From contig NC_079503.1 of the NCBI RefSeq assembly GCF_030052815.1, forward strand, positions 59,376,735 through 59,440,734: a DNA stretch of 64,000 nt. The letters are read 5' to 3'. The first letter of the stretch is position 1. Each line of letters begins with the position of its first letter. Made by a program: the position numbers and the translations under genes. Below the pieces are notes generated by a model. The model searched no databases. It was not told the origin of the DNA and saw only the letters and a list, made by a program, of their open reading frames with translations. Source of the stretch: Hevea brasiliensis. Taxonomy: Eukaryota; Streptophyta; Magnoliopsida; Malpighiales; Euphorbiaceae. Of the stretch, positions 44,853 through 56,574 are shown in pieces.

Positions 44853-47800
44853 TGTAACACCCTCACTGTAGCAATTACGTACATTCTACTGTTCCGGTGA
44901 TCGGTGTCTGTCCGGACAGCTAGAACATCTGGAAAAATAATTAGACTAGAGTGAGGAGTCATAAATAACTAAAATATTAATAAGAAAAATTTAGGAGAAA
45001 TTTTAGAAATAAAATACAACCAAGTTAAATGAGCCGGTGCCCCAGCGATGGGTAACTCAGTGGAAAGTTGCGGTTCTCGCAACTAGGAGCCCTAGACCCG
45101 GGAGAAAATTCATAAAATAATTTTTGAGACTCCAGAGAAGAGTCATTGAGGGTTTTATGGCATTAGAATGCCAAGAAAAGGTTTAGAAAAAATTTTAAAT
45201 AAATACAGACAATTTTAGTCTGTTAAGCCAAACGGAGGGCATTTTGGTCATTTCGCCTTCAGAGGTGATTTTTGGCCGACTTGTCTAGTTAAGTAAATAT
45301 TTATTATGACACAAAATGTGAATAAATATTGCTAAAAATTAAATTAAAAATGAGTAAAAGAAAGAAGAAAGAAAGATAAATCGACAACTCAGTAAGAGCA
45401 AAATTTGATCAATTAAATTTGAGGGTCCAATATTGACCAAAAATGATGATTATTAATTTAATGAAGCTAAATTAATTTAATTAATTGAAATTATGAAAAT
45501 TAAAAATAATTATTGAAAAGTAAAATTATAATGATTATAAACTTCAAAATAATTTCAAATTTGCCATTCTACTTATTTATCATATTGCCATTAAATATTT
45601 AATTATTATATAGGTTAATTATTGAACAAAAATCTGCATTTTTTCCCTACTTCTTCCCGTCTACTTCTTCCCTTCTTCTCTAAAATTCTCCATTAAAACC
45701 CAAAATCCAAACCTTAAAACCCTAAGTCTCAACCAAATTTTTTCTTGGAAAAATTATAGCCCACCCTAAACTAAAGCCTAATTAGTAGAAAGCACTCAAG
45801 AAAACCAAAAAAAAAAAAATTGAGTTTGGGCAAGAGGAATTTCAGCCAAGGTGGACCAAGAAGGAGCTTCAAGTTTTTGATTGATTAGAAGGTTGAATTG
45901 AAGTTGAGTGAAGCTAAGGAATAAGGTTAGTGCTAGAAATTCTCTTGGAATTTAAAATTTGTGCAAGTTGATTTAGGGTTTGCTCAAATATGGAATTTTG
46001 TGTTGTGACATGAATTTGATGATGTTGAGGTTGATTATTGACTATTAGAAGTGTTATAAATGTGAATTGAAGTTTGGAAGTTGGGTGAAATTGAAAATTG
46101 GGAGTGCTTCTCTTATGCAGGAAATTTGGACCTATGAGTCCAGGGTATTGTTTGACCTATAACTGAGGTTGTGTTACTCCAATTGGTATGAGGCCAATTG
46201 GAGGTGAAACTAGACACATAATGGCACAACTTTGGTGAAGAAACCATGCCCATAAAACCAAACCAACTTGACCAAAAGTTTGCCCTAATCAGGGTGACCT
46301 GCAATCTGCCTGGGTAAAATGACCAAATGAATAGTATTTGGTCATTTGGCCATAACTCAATGTAGCAAGGTCCAATTGACCTGAAATTTTACCAGCAACA
46401 ATTTGAGATATAGACCAATAACTTTAATGAAGAAATCTGACCCAAATTATGACCATAACCTAGTCAAATTGCCAACCAAACTCGAGTTACCAAATCTGGC
46501 AGAAACAATTTTACCCATAATTTTGGGTTCTGCCCAATCCGGCCAGTTATGGTAAAATGGCCATAACTTGAGCTACAAAACTCTAAATGGAGTGATTCAA
46601 AAAAGGAAATTCAACTAGACAAAATAAGGAACAACTTTCATGTCGAACATTTTTCCAAATTCCTACTGCAAAAGTGACAAATGGAACAGTAAAGACAAAG
46701 CATGAAAACTGAAAATTCTGCTCAATTAACATTAAGTTTGGAAATGGTATTGGCAACCAATACCAACAAATTTTAAATGCAAAATGTGGTATCTTGGAGA
46801 ACTTAGGTTCAATAAATTTATTATGTATTAAAAAGTCAACAATTTGAGTGAATAGTAATGTGAATAGTAATACAAAGACACAAAGTATAATAACTAAATT
46901 GGTAGATGAAATTAAGGTATGAAATTTGAAATCCATAAAACATTCATGGATTACTTGGAATAGAAATAGTAATTCACCTAAATGACTTAATGAACATTTA
47001 AGTTATGTGAGTATATAGTTAAGAATTGTATTCCCATTACTAGTAGGTCTAATAAAACATAAGTAATACCACTTGAATATGAAATCAAATTAAACTAGAT
47101 GGATTGTTGAGTATAAATAGGATGAGGTTTATATTAGGATTTATGTTTCCATTACAAATAAGATAATAACACCTTGTATGAGTTATGAATTCATATAAAT
47201 ATTGTAATGAATAAATGAATCACATGAAAATATGAATGGAACATTAGTTTTCTTTATAAGAGAAAGGAAAAATATTTTGAGTACAGTGGTATATGAACAC
47301 CATTGTTATGAATTGTGATCAATATGAATGATATAAGGAATGTATGAATATTATGATGAATGTATAAATTATGAAATTTACTATGAAATAATGAAGTCAT
47401 AAAACACAATATATTAATATTTAATGATATTATGTGCCCTTGTATTGCCTAGACATGTGTGTCAGATTGGATAGTTTGGCATGCCAATAGGGTATTGTTT
47501 TAGCAGTACTGCAAAAGGCTTTATGCCTGTATTCATGGCTTTATACCCGTATTCATGGCTTTATGCCCGCATTCATGGCTTTATGCCAACATTCATGGCT
47601 TTTATGCTCGATTATGTGTTATCATGGCTTTTTAGCCATACTGATTTTATACGTGGTTGACGTTCTGCGTCCCATGGTATGATGGCCCGAGGCATCGCGG
47701 TGTCCAGTACCAACGACCCGTTATCCAGTTTAGTCAGCCTGTCATAGGTTACTTGGGCAGTGAAATTTATGGAAATAAGTTAAGAATACTAGTAATTAAA

Positions 47801-48889
47801 AATATTAGAAATCAAATAAATGAGTTAATAAGACTTCAAAAGAATTAGTTAGAATTATGAAATGATCCAAACCACATAAAAAAAATTATTAAGCAAAATG
47901 CTAAAAGAGTTGCAAAAATAGGTATAACTTAACTAAATATTTTAAATGTGCCTTCTATTGCCATATGAATATAAATTGAGTATTTTTATTAATTATATAT
48001 ATTGTACATTATCACTGTGAATTTAGAAATTAAATGCTTCCAAAGCGGAACAAATTAGAACAAAAGATAATTAATATTAGACACATTGTATTAAATTAAA
48101 TTGATTCTTAAATATTCAAATTATGCTTCGTTGTTTCTTTATTTGTATATTTTATTTTCTTGTTATATTATTGCACCACTAAGCAGTAATGCTTAGCGCG
48201 ATGGATTTGTTTCCTCGCGCAGGTACTGAAGTTAAAGCCTAGCGAATATTAAACAGAAATTTTGGAGTTCTGATCTGCAGAAGTGTCTAAAGTATTCAAG
48301 GTTGTCACCTCCTCAGCAATGCATGTAGATAGGGCCCATATAGATTATATTTTATATTTTGTATAAAATGCTTAGATATTATATTGTAATGTATATTATG
48401 AACAGGTAATTAATAGGAATGCGATGTACATTAATTAATTAGCTTTTTCATATGTAATTAAATTATATATTATGTAAATTATGAAATTTTGTAATTATTT
48501 TGTAAATTATGTAAATTAAGGAAATTTGAAAATTTTGCTTATGTAATTTGAGAATGTTTACATATGAATTGAGTATGAATGGAAATGTATAGATGAGATT
48601 TGAAATATGAGAAAATTATGAGAATGATTGATGATATAATTATGATTAGCATGGGTAAGATTTTATTTTGAAAATATTGTTGAATTTCAAACAGGTGAAT
48701 ATTGAAATACGCCAAACGATAATAAAATAGGGGAAACTCCGCTGGTTTCTCCGTTGAAAAATAATTGATATTAAATTAAATGAATTCAAAATTATTTAAA
48801 AAAAATAAAGTAAGATAAGTTAGGGTGCTCCGGCACCGAATGTAGCACGCCTTGCTCAGCTACACTGTAGTCGGGTGAGGGGTGTTACA
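44853..48889 (+). mobile_element. Gypsy solo LTR J inside copia I 5' LTR
   Basis: 4037 bp, TGTAACACCCTC to GGTGTTACA. Flanks are TATTT (44848-44852) and TGTTT (48890-48894), a 5-bp duplication with one mismatch; the uninterrupted site is seen at 56145-56152 (AATTATTTCTAG). No internal gypsy sequence, so a solo LTR. Its last 1.2 kb match LTR E. It holds a CCAATTGG pair near 46178-46200. Confidence 0.88.
47519..47620 (+). repeat. 20-bp tandem repeat in solo LTR J
   Basis: Four to five units of the type TTATGCCCGTATTCATGGCT, in exact 20-bp register from 47521 to 47600, then decaying. A related, more irregular stretch is at 40170-40240 in the LTR of C. Confidence 0.85.
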
Positions 48890-49313
48890 TGTTTCTAGTG
48901 TCCTGCTTACATCTTTAATCTCTTAAAAGGCAGAACTTGATTTTCTAAATAATAGAAAAAGCTTTAGAAGCTATTCAAGGGCTGCCATAGGTGTTCTTGG
49001 TGTGGACAAGCTAGAGGGACAACATCTGGTTTTCTGAAGACGCATCTCAAAGGCGCGAATACACTACAGTGCATCAAGAGGTTGGTGTGCTTGTTCTTGA
49101 TTTAATCTAGGGTTCTAAAATTAATCTGATTAATTCTAAAATCTTAAATGGCAAATACAGATCCAAAAACATATTAAAAGAGTTTTAATATGTTGTTTTA
49201 TCATTGAAATCAAATAGATAAAAATAAATCTTGCATGATGTGTGTGACCCTAGGTGAAAATTTTTGAATTTAATGATATAAACTTGTGTTTTTTACGCTT
49301 TCACTCCTTCAAT

Positions 49314-49326
49314 TGGTATCAGAGCC
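49314..49326 (+). other. Primer-binding site of copia I (tRNA-iMet)
   Basis: TGGTATCAGAGCC, two bases after the LTR end. Confidence 0.9.
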
Positions 49327-51007
49327 ACTATATTTGCCATTTAGATTATTGATTATATGATTTAATTGTGTGTATTGATCATGAGATGATTTATCCATTG
49401 CTGGTTGCAATGGATGTGTCGCGGCATGCTTGAAGAACACCATCAATGGTGCGCATGGTTTGGCTCCATGGGTGGTGCAAAGGTTTGGCTTTTTAATTTG
49501 CAATTGTTGTATGATCTAAAAGCTCATCCTATGTCTAAATAAATTATTTAATTAGAATTTTAATCACACAATTAAATTTTGATTCAAGTTAGAATTTTAA
49601 AAATTGTTTGAATGTGATTCAAATCTGAATTTTAAAAGTTGTTTGAATGTGATTCAAATATGAATTTTTAAAGTTGTTTGAATTATATTTAAATCTGATT
49701 TTTTAAAGTTGTTTGAATAATATTCAGATCTGAATTTTTAAAAATTGTTTGAATGTGATTCAAATTTGATTTTTTAAAAATTATTTGAATGTGATTCAAA
49801 TCTGAATTTTTAAGGCTATTTGAATGTGATTCAAATCTGAATTTTTAAATTTGTTTGAATGAGATTCAAATCTGAATTTTTATATTTATTTAAATCATAT
49901 TCAAATCTGGATTTTTAAGTTGAATATAAGATATTCAATTTAATTTAAGTATGTATGTTTTATTTAATTGTTAAATAGTGATATGCATGATGGATGATCA
50001 TGGACTATAAAAGACCAATGTGATTGGATTTATTTCTTTTATGTTTCTTTGAGATTGTAAATTAATTAATTTATTTTAATTTATTTTGGGCATGAATTAT
50101 TAAGGTTGTAATGATTTTTGGGTTATAATTTCATTTATTTACTTCTTGTAAATTTGCCTTGGTATGCCAAAGATTAAACATTGAATTGCAAGAAGTTCAA
50201 GTAGGTCAAGAGCATTGGTGGGACCAGTGGGAGGAATTCAAGATCAAGTATTGATTATGTACTCCTTCAGCAACTCTTGTAAAATGAATGAATGAAATGC
50301 ACCTAGGAATACCCTGATTCAATTCTTGGTGGCTCAGAATTGAATCCCTTAGAAAGTCCATGATCATACCATATTTACTGCTTATCCATGAATGCATGAG
50401 ATGTATGGGAATGTATGCAATTATATGATATATGCATGCTAAATGGATAATGTGCAAAGTGATACCTTAATAGTAATTAGGATGACCATAAAATCTTCCA
50501 AACAAATAATTAAGTTGGAAATGCTATAATTAAAGTAATTATAACATGGGCCCTCCATTGGGGCAATTATTTTAAGAAATTTTAAATAGTTGCATAAGAT
50601 GCAATTAATTTAAGAGATTTTCTTAAGAATAATTGTTAAGCATGAGATGTTGTAAATATGTAAATGGTTTGGTGGCCAATAATAGATATACTTGAGATTT
50701 TGAGCATTAAGGGCTAGGTAAAGGATTGAACCTCACATGAGATGTGATGAGTAAGGAGTTGCTCACTTATAGTTTATTGTAATTCTAATAACAGATGTAC
50801 CTAAGGATGATCAATAGAATTATAAGAATTCAATCACCCACTAGAAATCCATCCAACTAAGATTTCCATTTTCTACTTTGGAAGTGTAGGATTCACTAAG
50901 TTAGTGGGAGGGCCAATTTGATTAAAAGACCATAATCATTTTGGTTATTTACATGATACATTTACTAATTAAACTAGTTATTTTCTGCAGTTAATTTTCT
51001 GATAATA
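49327..51007 (+). other. Copia I leader (untranslated)
   Basis: 1.7 kb between primer site and gag ATG. It has no long frame. Its main structure is the 35-bp palindromic array at 49607-49915; the rest is AT-rich and without recognisable motifs. Confidence 0.75.
49607..49915 (+). repeat. Nine-copy 35-bp palindromic tandem repeat
   Basis: TTTGAATGTGATTCAAA and variants recur with starts at 49607, 49642, 49677, 49712, 49748, 49784, 49819, 49854 and 49889, a 35-36 bp period. Each core is an inverted repeat TTTGAAT-3 nt-ATTCAAA, so each unit can form a small hairpin. Between cores lies TCTGAATTTTTAAA-like sequence. Confidence 0.9.
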
Positions 51008-51760
51008 ATGAGCACAGAACAACCACCACCATCCAATATCCTTGCAAGCATACTTGATCGCAATAGGTTGACAGGACCTAATCTCTCTGATTAGCTATGA
51101 AATTTGAAACTTGTCCTGAATCTTGAACATATAAGATATGTTCTAGACTCAAATGTTCCTGGTCCCTTACCTCCAGAGGCCACCCAAGAGGAACATGAAA
51201 CTTTGGACAAGTGGAAGGAGCATGTTATGATAGCTAAGTGTTACATTTTTGCTTCTATGAGTAATGAGTTACAGAAGCAGCATGAGAACATGCAGAGTGC
51301 AAGTGAGATCCTCCTTCACCTACAAGAGTTGTATGGTGAGCACAGCAGGAATGCTAGGTATGAGATATCTAGACAGCTGTTCCGTATGAGGATGTTTGAG
51401 GGACAGAATGTTGGGGATCATGTCCACAAGATGATTCGGCTGATTGAGCAGTTGGAACATCTTGACTTCAACATGGATTTCCAACTACAGATGGATTTGA
51501 TCCTTCAGTCCCTTCCTGAGTCTTTTGGGAATTTTGTGACAAATTTCCATATGACTAAATAGGAATTCACCTTGGCTAGTTTACTCAACATGCTGGTTAT
51601 TGCCCAAAAGAATATACCGAGCAATAAAGGAAAAGAGGTAGCTTTGATTGCATATTTTTCTGCTGGAAAGTCCAATGAGAAAAAGGGCAATTAGAAAAAG
51701 AAACCTTAAGTTTCAAGATCTTCCAAGAAGATAGCCAAACAGAAAAACAAAGATCAAAGT
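51008..51760 (+). pseudogene. gag: Copia I gag
   Basis: ATG at 51008, preceded by the AT-rich leader. It is a UBN2/copia-type gag with a long helical core (51104-51562): L-E-H-I-R-Y-V-L, L-R-x-L-Y-G-E-H, and R-x-L-F-R-M-R-M. In-frame stops follow N-L-S-D (TAG, relatives have Trp), two codons later (TGA), after M-T-K (51560), and near 51692 and 51707. The zinc knuckle should follow, but at 51775-51835 there are three near-copies of GTGTTTCCA and then a jump into the integrase region. Confidence 0.85.
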
Positions 51761-51839
51761 TGACAAAGGTAAAGGAAAGTGTTTCCACTACCAGCAGGGA
51801 AGTGTTTCCATTGCTAGCAGGAAAGTGTTTCCACTGTCC

Positions 51840-53024
51840 AAAGTATAGCAATCTAAAAGAATGCAATGCCATGATGAAAATCAACTTAAGTTCAAAATAT
51901 ATTTGGCACTTAAGATTAGGTCATGTTGCAGTCATTGGGCTCTGAGCCTACTCCAACTTGTGAATCTTGCCTTCAGGGAAAAATGACTAGATCACCCTTC
52001 GTTGGACAAGGACTAAGAGCTGAAAATATTATTGGAACTAATACATAGTGATGTATGTGATCCATTTAAGGAAATGGTTAAAGGCGATTTTCATTACTTT
52101 ATTACCTTTACTGATGATAAATCAAGGTTTGGGTATTTGTATTTAATGAAATATAAACATGAATCCTTTGAAAGGTTCAAAGAATTTAAATCTAAAGTAG
52201 AAAATCAAACAAGAAAGAGTATTAAAGCTCTTCGATCAGATCGTGGAGGAGAATATTTGAGTACTGAATTTGATGAATACTTGAGAGAGCATGGCATTGT
52301 TTCCCAGCTGACTCCTCCAGGAACACCACAGTTGAATGGTGTATTTGAAAGGAGAAATCGTACCCTATTAGATATGGTACGTAGTATGATGAGCTATACT
52401 GATATGCCAATCTCCTTTTGGGGATTTGTATTAGAATCGGCTTTGTATATTCTGAATAGGATTCCATCAAAATCAGTTTCTTCCACACCTTATGAGATAT
52501 GGCATGGAAGAAAACCAAGTCTTAAGCATGTTAAGATTTGGGGTTGTCCAGTTTATATCAAAAAGCTGAACACTGATAAATTGAAAACTAGATCAGAAAA
52601 GGGTCGATTTGTTGGATATCCAAAAGATAATTTTGGATATTATTTGCCTACATCACAAAAGGTTGTGGTGAGTAGAGATGCCACATTTCTTGAACAACAG
52701 TTTGTTGGCAAAGGAAGGCAAATAGAGTTAGAATTAGTGAATTCTGACCAACCAACAGATCAGATGGATATAGATCCATCTAGTCAACCTACATCCATTG
52801 ATGAAACATCTACAACTGTTCCTCATAGAACAACCAGGGTATCTCACCCACCAGTGAGATATGGTTTCCTTCATGAAGAAGAACAAGAGTTGTCTACTCA
52901 TGAAGAAGTAGATCATGGAGATGATCCACTTACCTATGAAGAAGCTATATCAGATATAGACTCTTCAAAATGGATTGATGCTATGAAATCTGAAATTGAT
53001 TCCATGTATAAGATTCAAGTTTGA
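51840..53024 (+). CDS. pol: Copia I GAG-pre-integrase end and integrase
   Basis: The residual GAG-pre-integrase motif I-W-H-L-R-L-G-H is at about 51898-51925, followed by stops to 52030. The open frame 52032-53024 (330 aa) is integrase: H-S-D-V (catalytic Asp), S-D-R-G-G-E-Y, then F-E-R-R-N-R-T-L-L-D-M where relatives have the Glu, followed by W-H-G-R-K-P-S, G-x-F-V-G-Y and a Ser/Thr-rich linker. The end D-S-S-K-W-I-D-A-M-K-S-E-I-D-S-M-Y is the start of RT. It stops at TGA where copia G has Trp (Q-V-W-D). Confidence 0.9.
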
Positions 53025-53603
53025 GATCTTGTTGACCCACCTGAAGGTATTGTACCTATAGGGAACAAATGGGTTTTCAATAAGAAAATTGGTTCTGATG
53101 GAAAGGTAGAGACTTATAAGGCAAGACTAATAGCAAAAGGGTTTTGCCAAAGGCAAGGAATTGACTATGAGGAGACTTTTTCACCTGTTGCCATGCTTAA
53201 ATCAATTAGCATTCTATTAGTAATAGCTGCATGCTACGATAATAAAAATTGGCAGATGGATGTCAAAACAGCTTTTCTCAATGGATACATTGAAGAAAAC
53301 ATTTTCATGGAACAACCTACGGGTTTTGAATCCCAAGATGGTTCCAAGGTATGCAAGCTAAAGTGATCCATTTATAGGTTGAAGCAAGCTTTGAGGAGTT
53401 GGAACATCCATTTTAATGAAGCCATTAAATCCTTTGATTTTATCAAAAATGATGATGAGCCATGTGTATATAAGAAGGTTAGTGACAGTGCTATCACTTT
53501 CCTTGTCTTATATGCGGATGGCATACTGTTGATGGGTAATGACACAGGTATGTTGACAATTATAAAGGTGTTCTTGGGATTGGCATCTATAGAAATAGAG
53601 TAA
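53025..53603 (+). pseudogene. pol: Copia I reverse transcriptase
   Basis: Frame continues with G-N-K-W-V-F, K-A-R-L-I-A-K-G-F-C-Q and D-V-K-T-A-F-L-N-G. A TGA near 53365 replaces the Arg of K-R-P/S-I-Y. The catalytic Y-V/M-D-D is Y-A-D-G at 53511-53522. About 75 bp coding the W-L-S-N-T-F-S-M-K-D-L-G region, present in copia G, is missing after 53565, and the frame is lost. The enzyme is inactive. Confidence 0.88.
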
Positions 53604-54448
53604 AAAGAATAATTGATTTATCCCAAAGTCTATACTTGGAAAAGCTGTTAAAGATGTTTAACATGCTTGATTCCAAGAGAGGATTGTTAACAGTGAAACA
53701 TGGTATCCATCTTTCTAAAGAGATGTCTCTAAAGACACCTGAAGAAAGAGATAAAATGGCCAGGATTCCATATGCTTTGGCTATTGAAAGTTTAATGTAT
53801 GTAATGTTGTGTACTAGGCCGAATATTGCATATGCTGTTAGTTTGACTAGCAGGTATTAATCCAATCCAGGTTTGGAACACTGGATAGCTGTCAGGAATA
53901 TCTTTAAGTACTTGAGAAGAACTAAAGATTTATTCTTGATCTATGGAGGTGGAGACTTGCAATTGGATGGTTATACTGATTGTGATTTCCAATCAGATAT
54001 CGATGATAGAAAGTCTACCTCTGGGTATGTGTTCATTTGTAATGGAGGTGTAGTCAGTTGGAAGAGTTCCAAACAGAGCACGACTGTAGATTCCACTACT
54101 AAGGCTGAGTATATTGCTGCATCAGATGCTACAAAGGAAGCTATTTAAATAAAGAAGTTCGTGACAGAACTTATAGTAGTTCCTTCCATTGAGCTAGCAG
54201 TTCCACTACACTGTGACAATAATGGAGCAGTCATACAGGCTAAGGAACCCCGGTCTCACTAGAAATCCAAACACATAGAGAAGCGTTGCAACATTATCAG
54301 AGAAATAGTTGAGCAAGATGATATAGCCATGCAGAAAATAGCATCAGCTGAAAATCCAGCTGATCCATTCACTAAGCCTTTGTCACAAGCACAGTTAAAC
54401 CGACATTTTGAGAAGATGGGTCTAAGATATTGTAATGAATGGCTCTAG
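53604..54448 (+). pseudogene. pol: Copia I RT end and RNase H
   Basis: Segments 53636-53860 (Y-L-E-K-L-L-K-M-F, Y-V-M-L-C-T-R-P-N) and 53873-54148 (Y-L-R-R-T-K-D, G-Y-T-D-C-D-F, S-T-S-G-Y, S-W-K-S-S-K-Q-S-T, K-A-E-Y) cover the RT connection and RNase H. The end (C-D-N-N-G-A, H-I-E, N-P-A-D-x-F-T-K-P) runs to a TAG at 54448. Stops at about 53858, 54146 and 54260 fall at CAA, TGG and CAG positions of copia G. Confidence 0.88.
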
Positions 54449-54450
54449 TG

Positions 54451-54462
54451 CTAGTGGGAGAT
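54451..54462 (+). other. Polypurine tract of copia I
   Basis: CTAGTGGGAGAT just before the 3' LTR; the copia G counterpart is 59710-59720 on the minus strand. Confidence 0.75.
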
Positions 54463-56569
54463 TATTAGTAGTATGCCCTAGAGCATATCATTTAGTATGT
54501 ATCTTGTACATGTTTTTATTAATAAAAGGCATTTTCACTTTTCTGTTTACATAATATATTTATGTGTAATAGAAAAGTTCCATTGATAGTTTGTTAGAAA
54601 TTCTATTCTTAAATTATTAAGAATAAGAGTGACAGTGTTTCTAGTATAATGTATCATAAATAGGTTCACAATTGAGGATACTTCATAATAAGGACATGAC
54701 TTAACAAGAAAGATTGTATTTATGTTTGTTCCCAAGTTATTTATATCAGATATAAATAAGATGGAATGGTGAGTCTCATGCCATATGACAAACATGATAG
54801 GCACTTATAAATGATAAGTAGGCCGAACCAGTGACACTTATGACAAGCACATGGAGTTTACTCTTGTCAATGTTTTGTCATAAATCATATCAGTGCATGT
54901 AATCTTTAGACCTGAGATAGCATAGTTATCTTGTATATAGGTAGTTTGAGTTTGATACTACTTTCATACTTGTACTGTGTATGGGTATATTGGCATGTGT
55001 TGGCTCCTACTAGTTATATATGGAGGTAGGTGTTGATCAAGATGGAATTTATTCCTCTAAGTAAATAGAGATAAAATCCTATGTTCATTTGATTGTTCTT
55101 GATATTTCAAGTTCCTGGCCAGGACAGATAGATGAATCAGAAAAGAGTTTCTGATGAGAAAATCTTTTAATCAAAAACTGGAAATAAAAAAGAACATAAT
55201 ATTCATAGCAAATGGAGTTTGACATAAACCATGACTCCAGCTTGAGTTGGGATTTTGTAATAGAGAGATTCTAGTGCATGGTAACATATAATTATAGGTT
55301 CATTTAAGGTAAACCTTATTACTAATTGGGTGGCCATGGCATGCTATGCTAGGTATTAACCATGGTCTATGAGGTGCATAAAATGATTTAGAGAAATCAT
55401 TTATAGTAAGAAAGAGTTCTAATGTTATTAAGAGTTGATATCATGTCTCATTGCCAATTAGTGATGAGCCTAGTAAGTCACACACATACACAAGTTATCA
55501 CCTAATTAAATATGATTTAATTAATTAATTAAAGAGTTTAATTGATTAATTAAATAGGTTTGGCTTGCAATTAGATTGCAAAGTCCCTAGCATGACTTGA
55601 AACCAAATCTAAATTATTGGATGTATAGTATAAGTTAAATTCATATTTAAAGTGTTTAAATATCAATTTAATTAATGTTAAATTAATTAATAGAGATTAA
55701 TTAATTAATTTATATTTGATATAAATTGATTAGAAGAAGAGAAATAATTATTTTGGGTTAAGAACTCAAAATTAAGACACAAGGGCATTTTGGTCATTTC
55801 ACAGGGTGACATGTGGCACCATGAGATGGTAACCCATGGCATTACACATAAGCTTGCCAAATGTCTTTTAATCATGTAAGATGATTAAAATTGAGATTAA
55901 ATATAGGTTTGACACTTGGCACAATGAGATTGGGTCAATTAAACCTAGAACCAATCAGAGGGTGACATGTGGCAAGGGTTAATGTGTTGAGTTAGCTATA
56001 TAAGTGTTATTATGAAAATAAAATAACACAACCAGTAGCTCCTCATCCTTGGTGCTGCCACACAAGAGTCTCCCTTCTCTTCCTCTTCATCTCTCATCTA
56101 TTCCAAGAGATTAGCAAGCAATCTCTTGAATTAAAAATACTAGAAATTATTTCTAGTGTCCTGTTTACATCTTTAATCTCTTAAAAGGCAGAACTTGATT
56201 TTCAAAATAATAAAAAAAAGCTTTAGAAGTTGTTCAAGGGCTGCCATATGTGTTTTTGGTGTGGACAAGCTAGAGGGACAACATCTGATGTCCTGAAGAT
56301 GCATCTCAAAGGCGCAAATACACTGCAGTGGATCAAGAGGTTAATGTGTTTGTTCTTGATTTAATCTAGGGTTCTAAAATTAATCTAATTAATTCTAAAA
56401 TATTAAATGGCAAATACAGATCCAAAAACATATTAAAAGAGTTTTAATATATTGTTTATCATTGAAATCAAATAGATAAAAATAAATCTTGCACAATGTA
56501 TGTGACCCTAGGTGAAAATTTTTGAATTCAATGGTATAAACTTGTGTTTTTCACGCTTTCGCTCCTTCA
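54463..56569 (+). repeat. 3' LTR of copia I
   Basis: 2107 bp. It starts TATTAGTAG (TGTTAGTAG in copia G and in the solo LTR) and ends GCTCCTTCA at the CTCCA duplication. The uninterrupted target of J is at 56145-56152. Confidence 0.9.
55997..56004 (+). promoter_or_regulatory. TATA box of copia I 3' LTR
   Basis: TATATAAG, about 1.53 kb into the LTR, followed by the pyrimidine-rich CTCCTCATCC..CTCCCTTCTCTTCCTC stretch that likely starts R. Confidence 0.65.
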
Positions 56570-56574
56570 CTCCA

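Larger units (their letters stand above)
43289..49311 (+). repeat. 5' LTR of copia I (split by solo LTR J)
   Basis: Starts TGTTAGAAATTC, ends CTCCTTCA. Without J (44853-48889 plus one duplication copy) it is 1981 bp. It lacks the first ~129 bp of the family LTR (54463-54591). TATATAAG is at 44696-44703. Confidence 0.9.
43289..56569 (+). mobile_element. Copia I: Angela/Tork-like Ty1/copia element with nested gypsy solo LTR
   Basis: Flanked by perfect CTCCA (43284-43288, 56570-56574). Without solo LTR J it is about 9.2 kb: 5' LTR, primer site, 1.7-kb leader, gag, integrase, RT, RNase H, purine tract, 3' LTR. The copia order (INT before RT) is clear. Sequence motifs such as Y-L-R-R-T-K-D and S-W-K-S-S-K-Q-S suggest the Angela/Tork group. 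Protease and the gag zinc knuckle are deleted, and stops occur throughout. Confidence 0.92.

Noticed and set aside
47519..47620. CRISPR-like array
   Set aside because: Contiguous 20-bp tandem repeat without spacers, inside a plant LTR.
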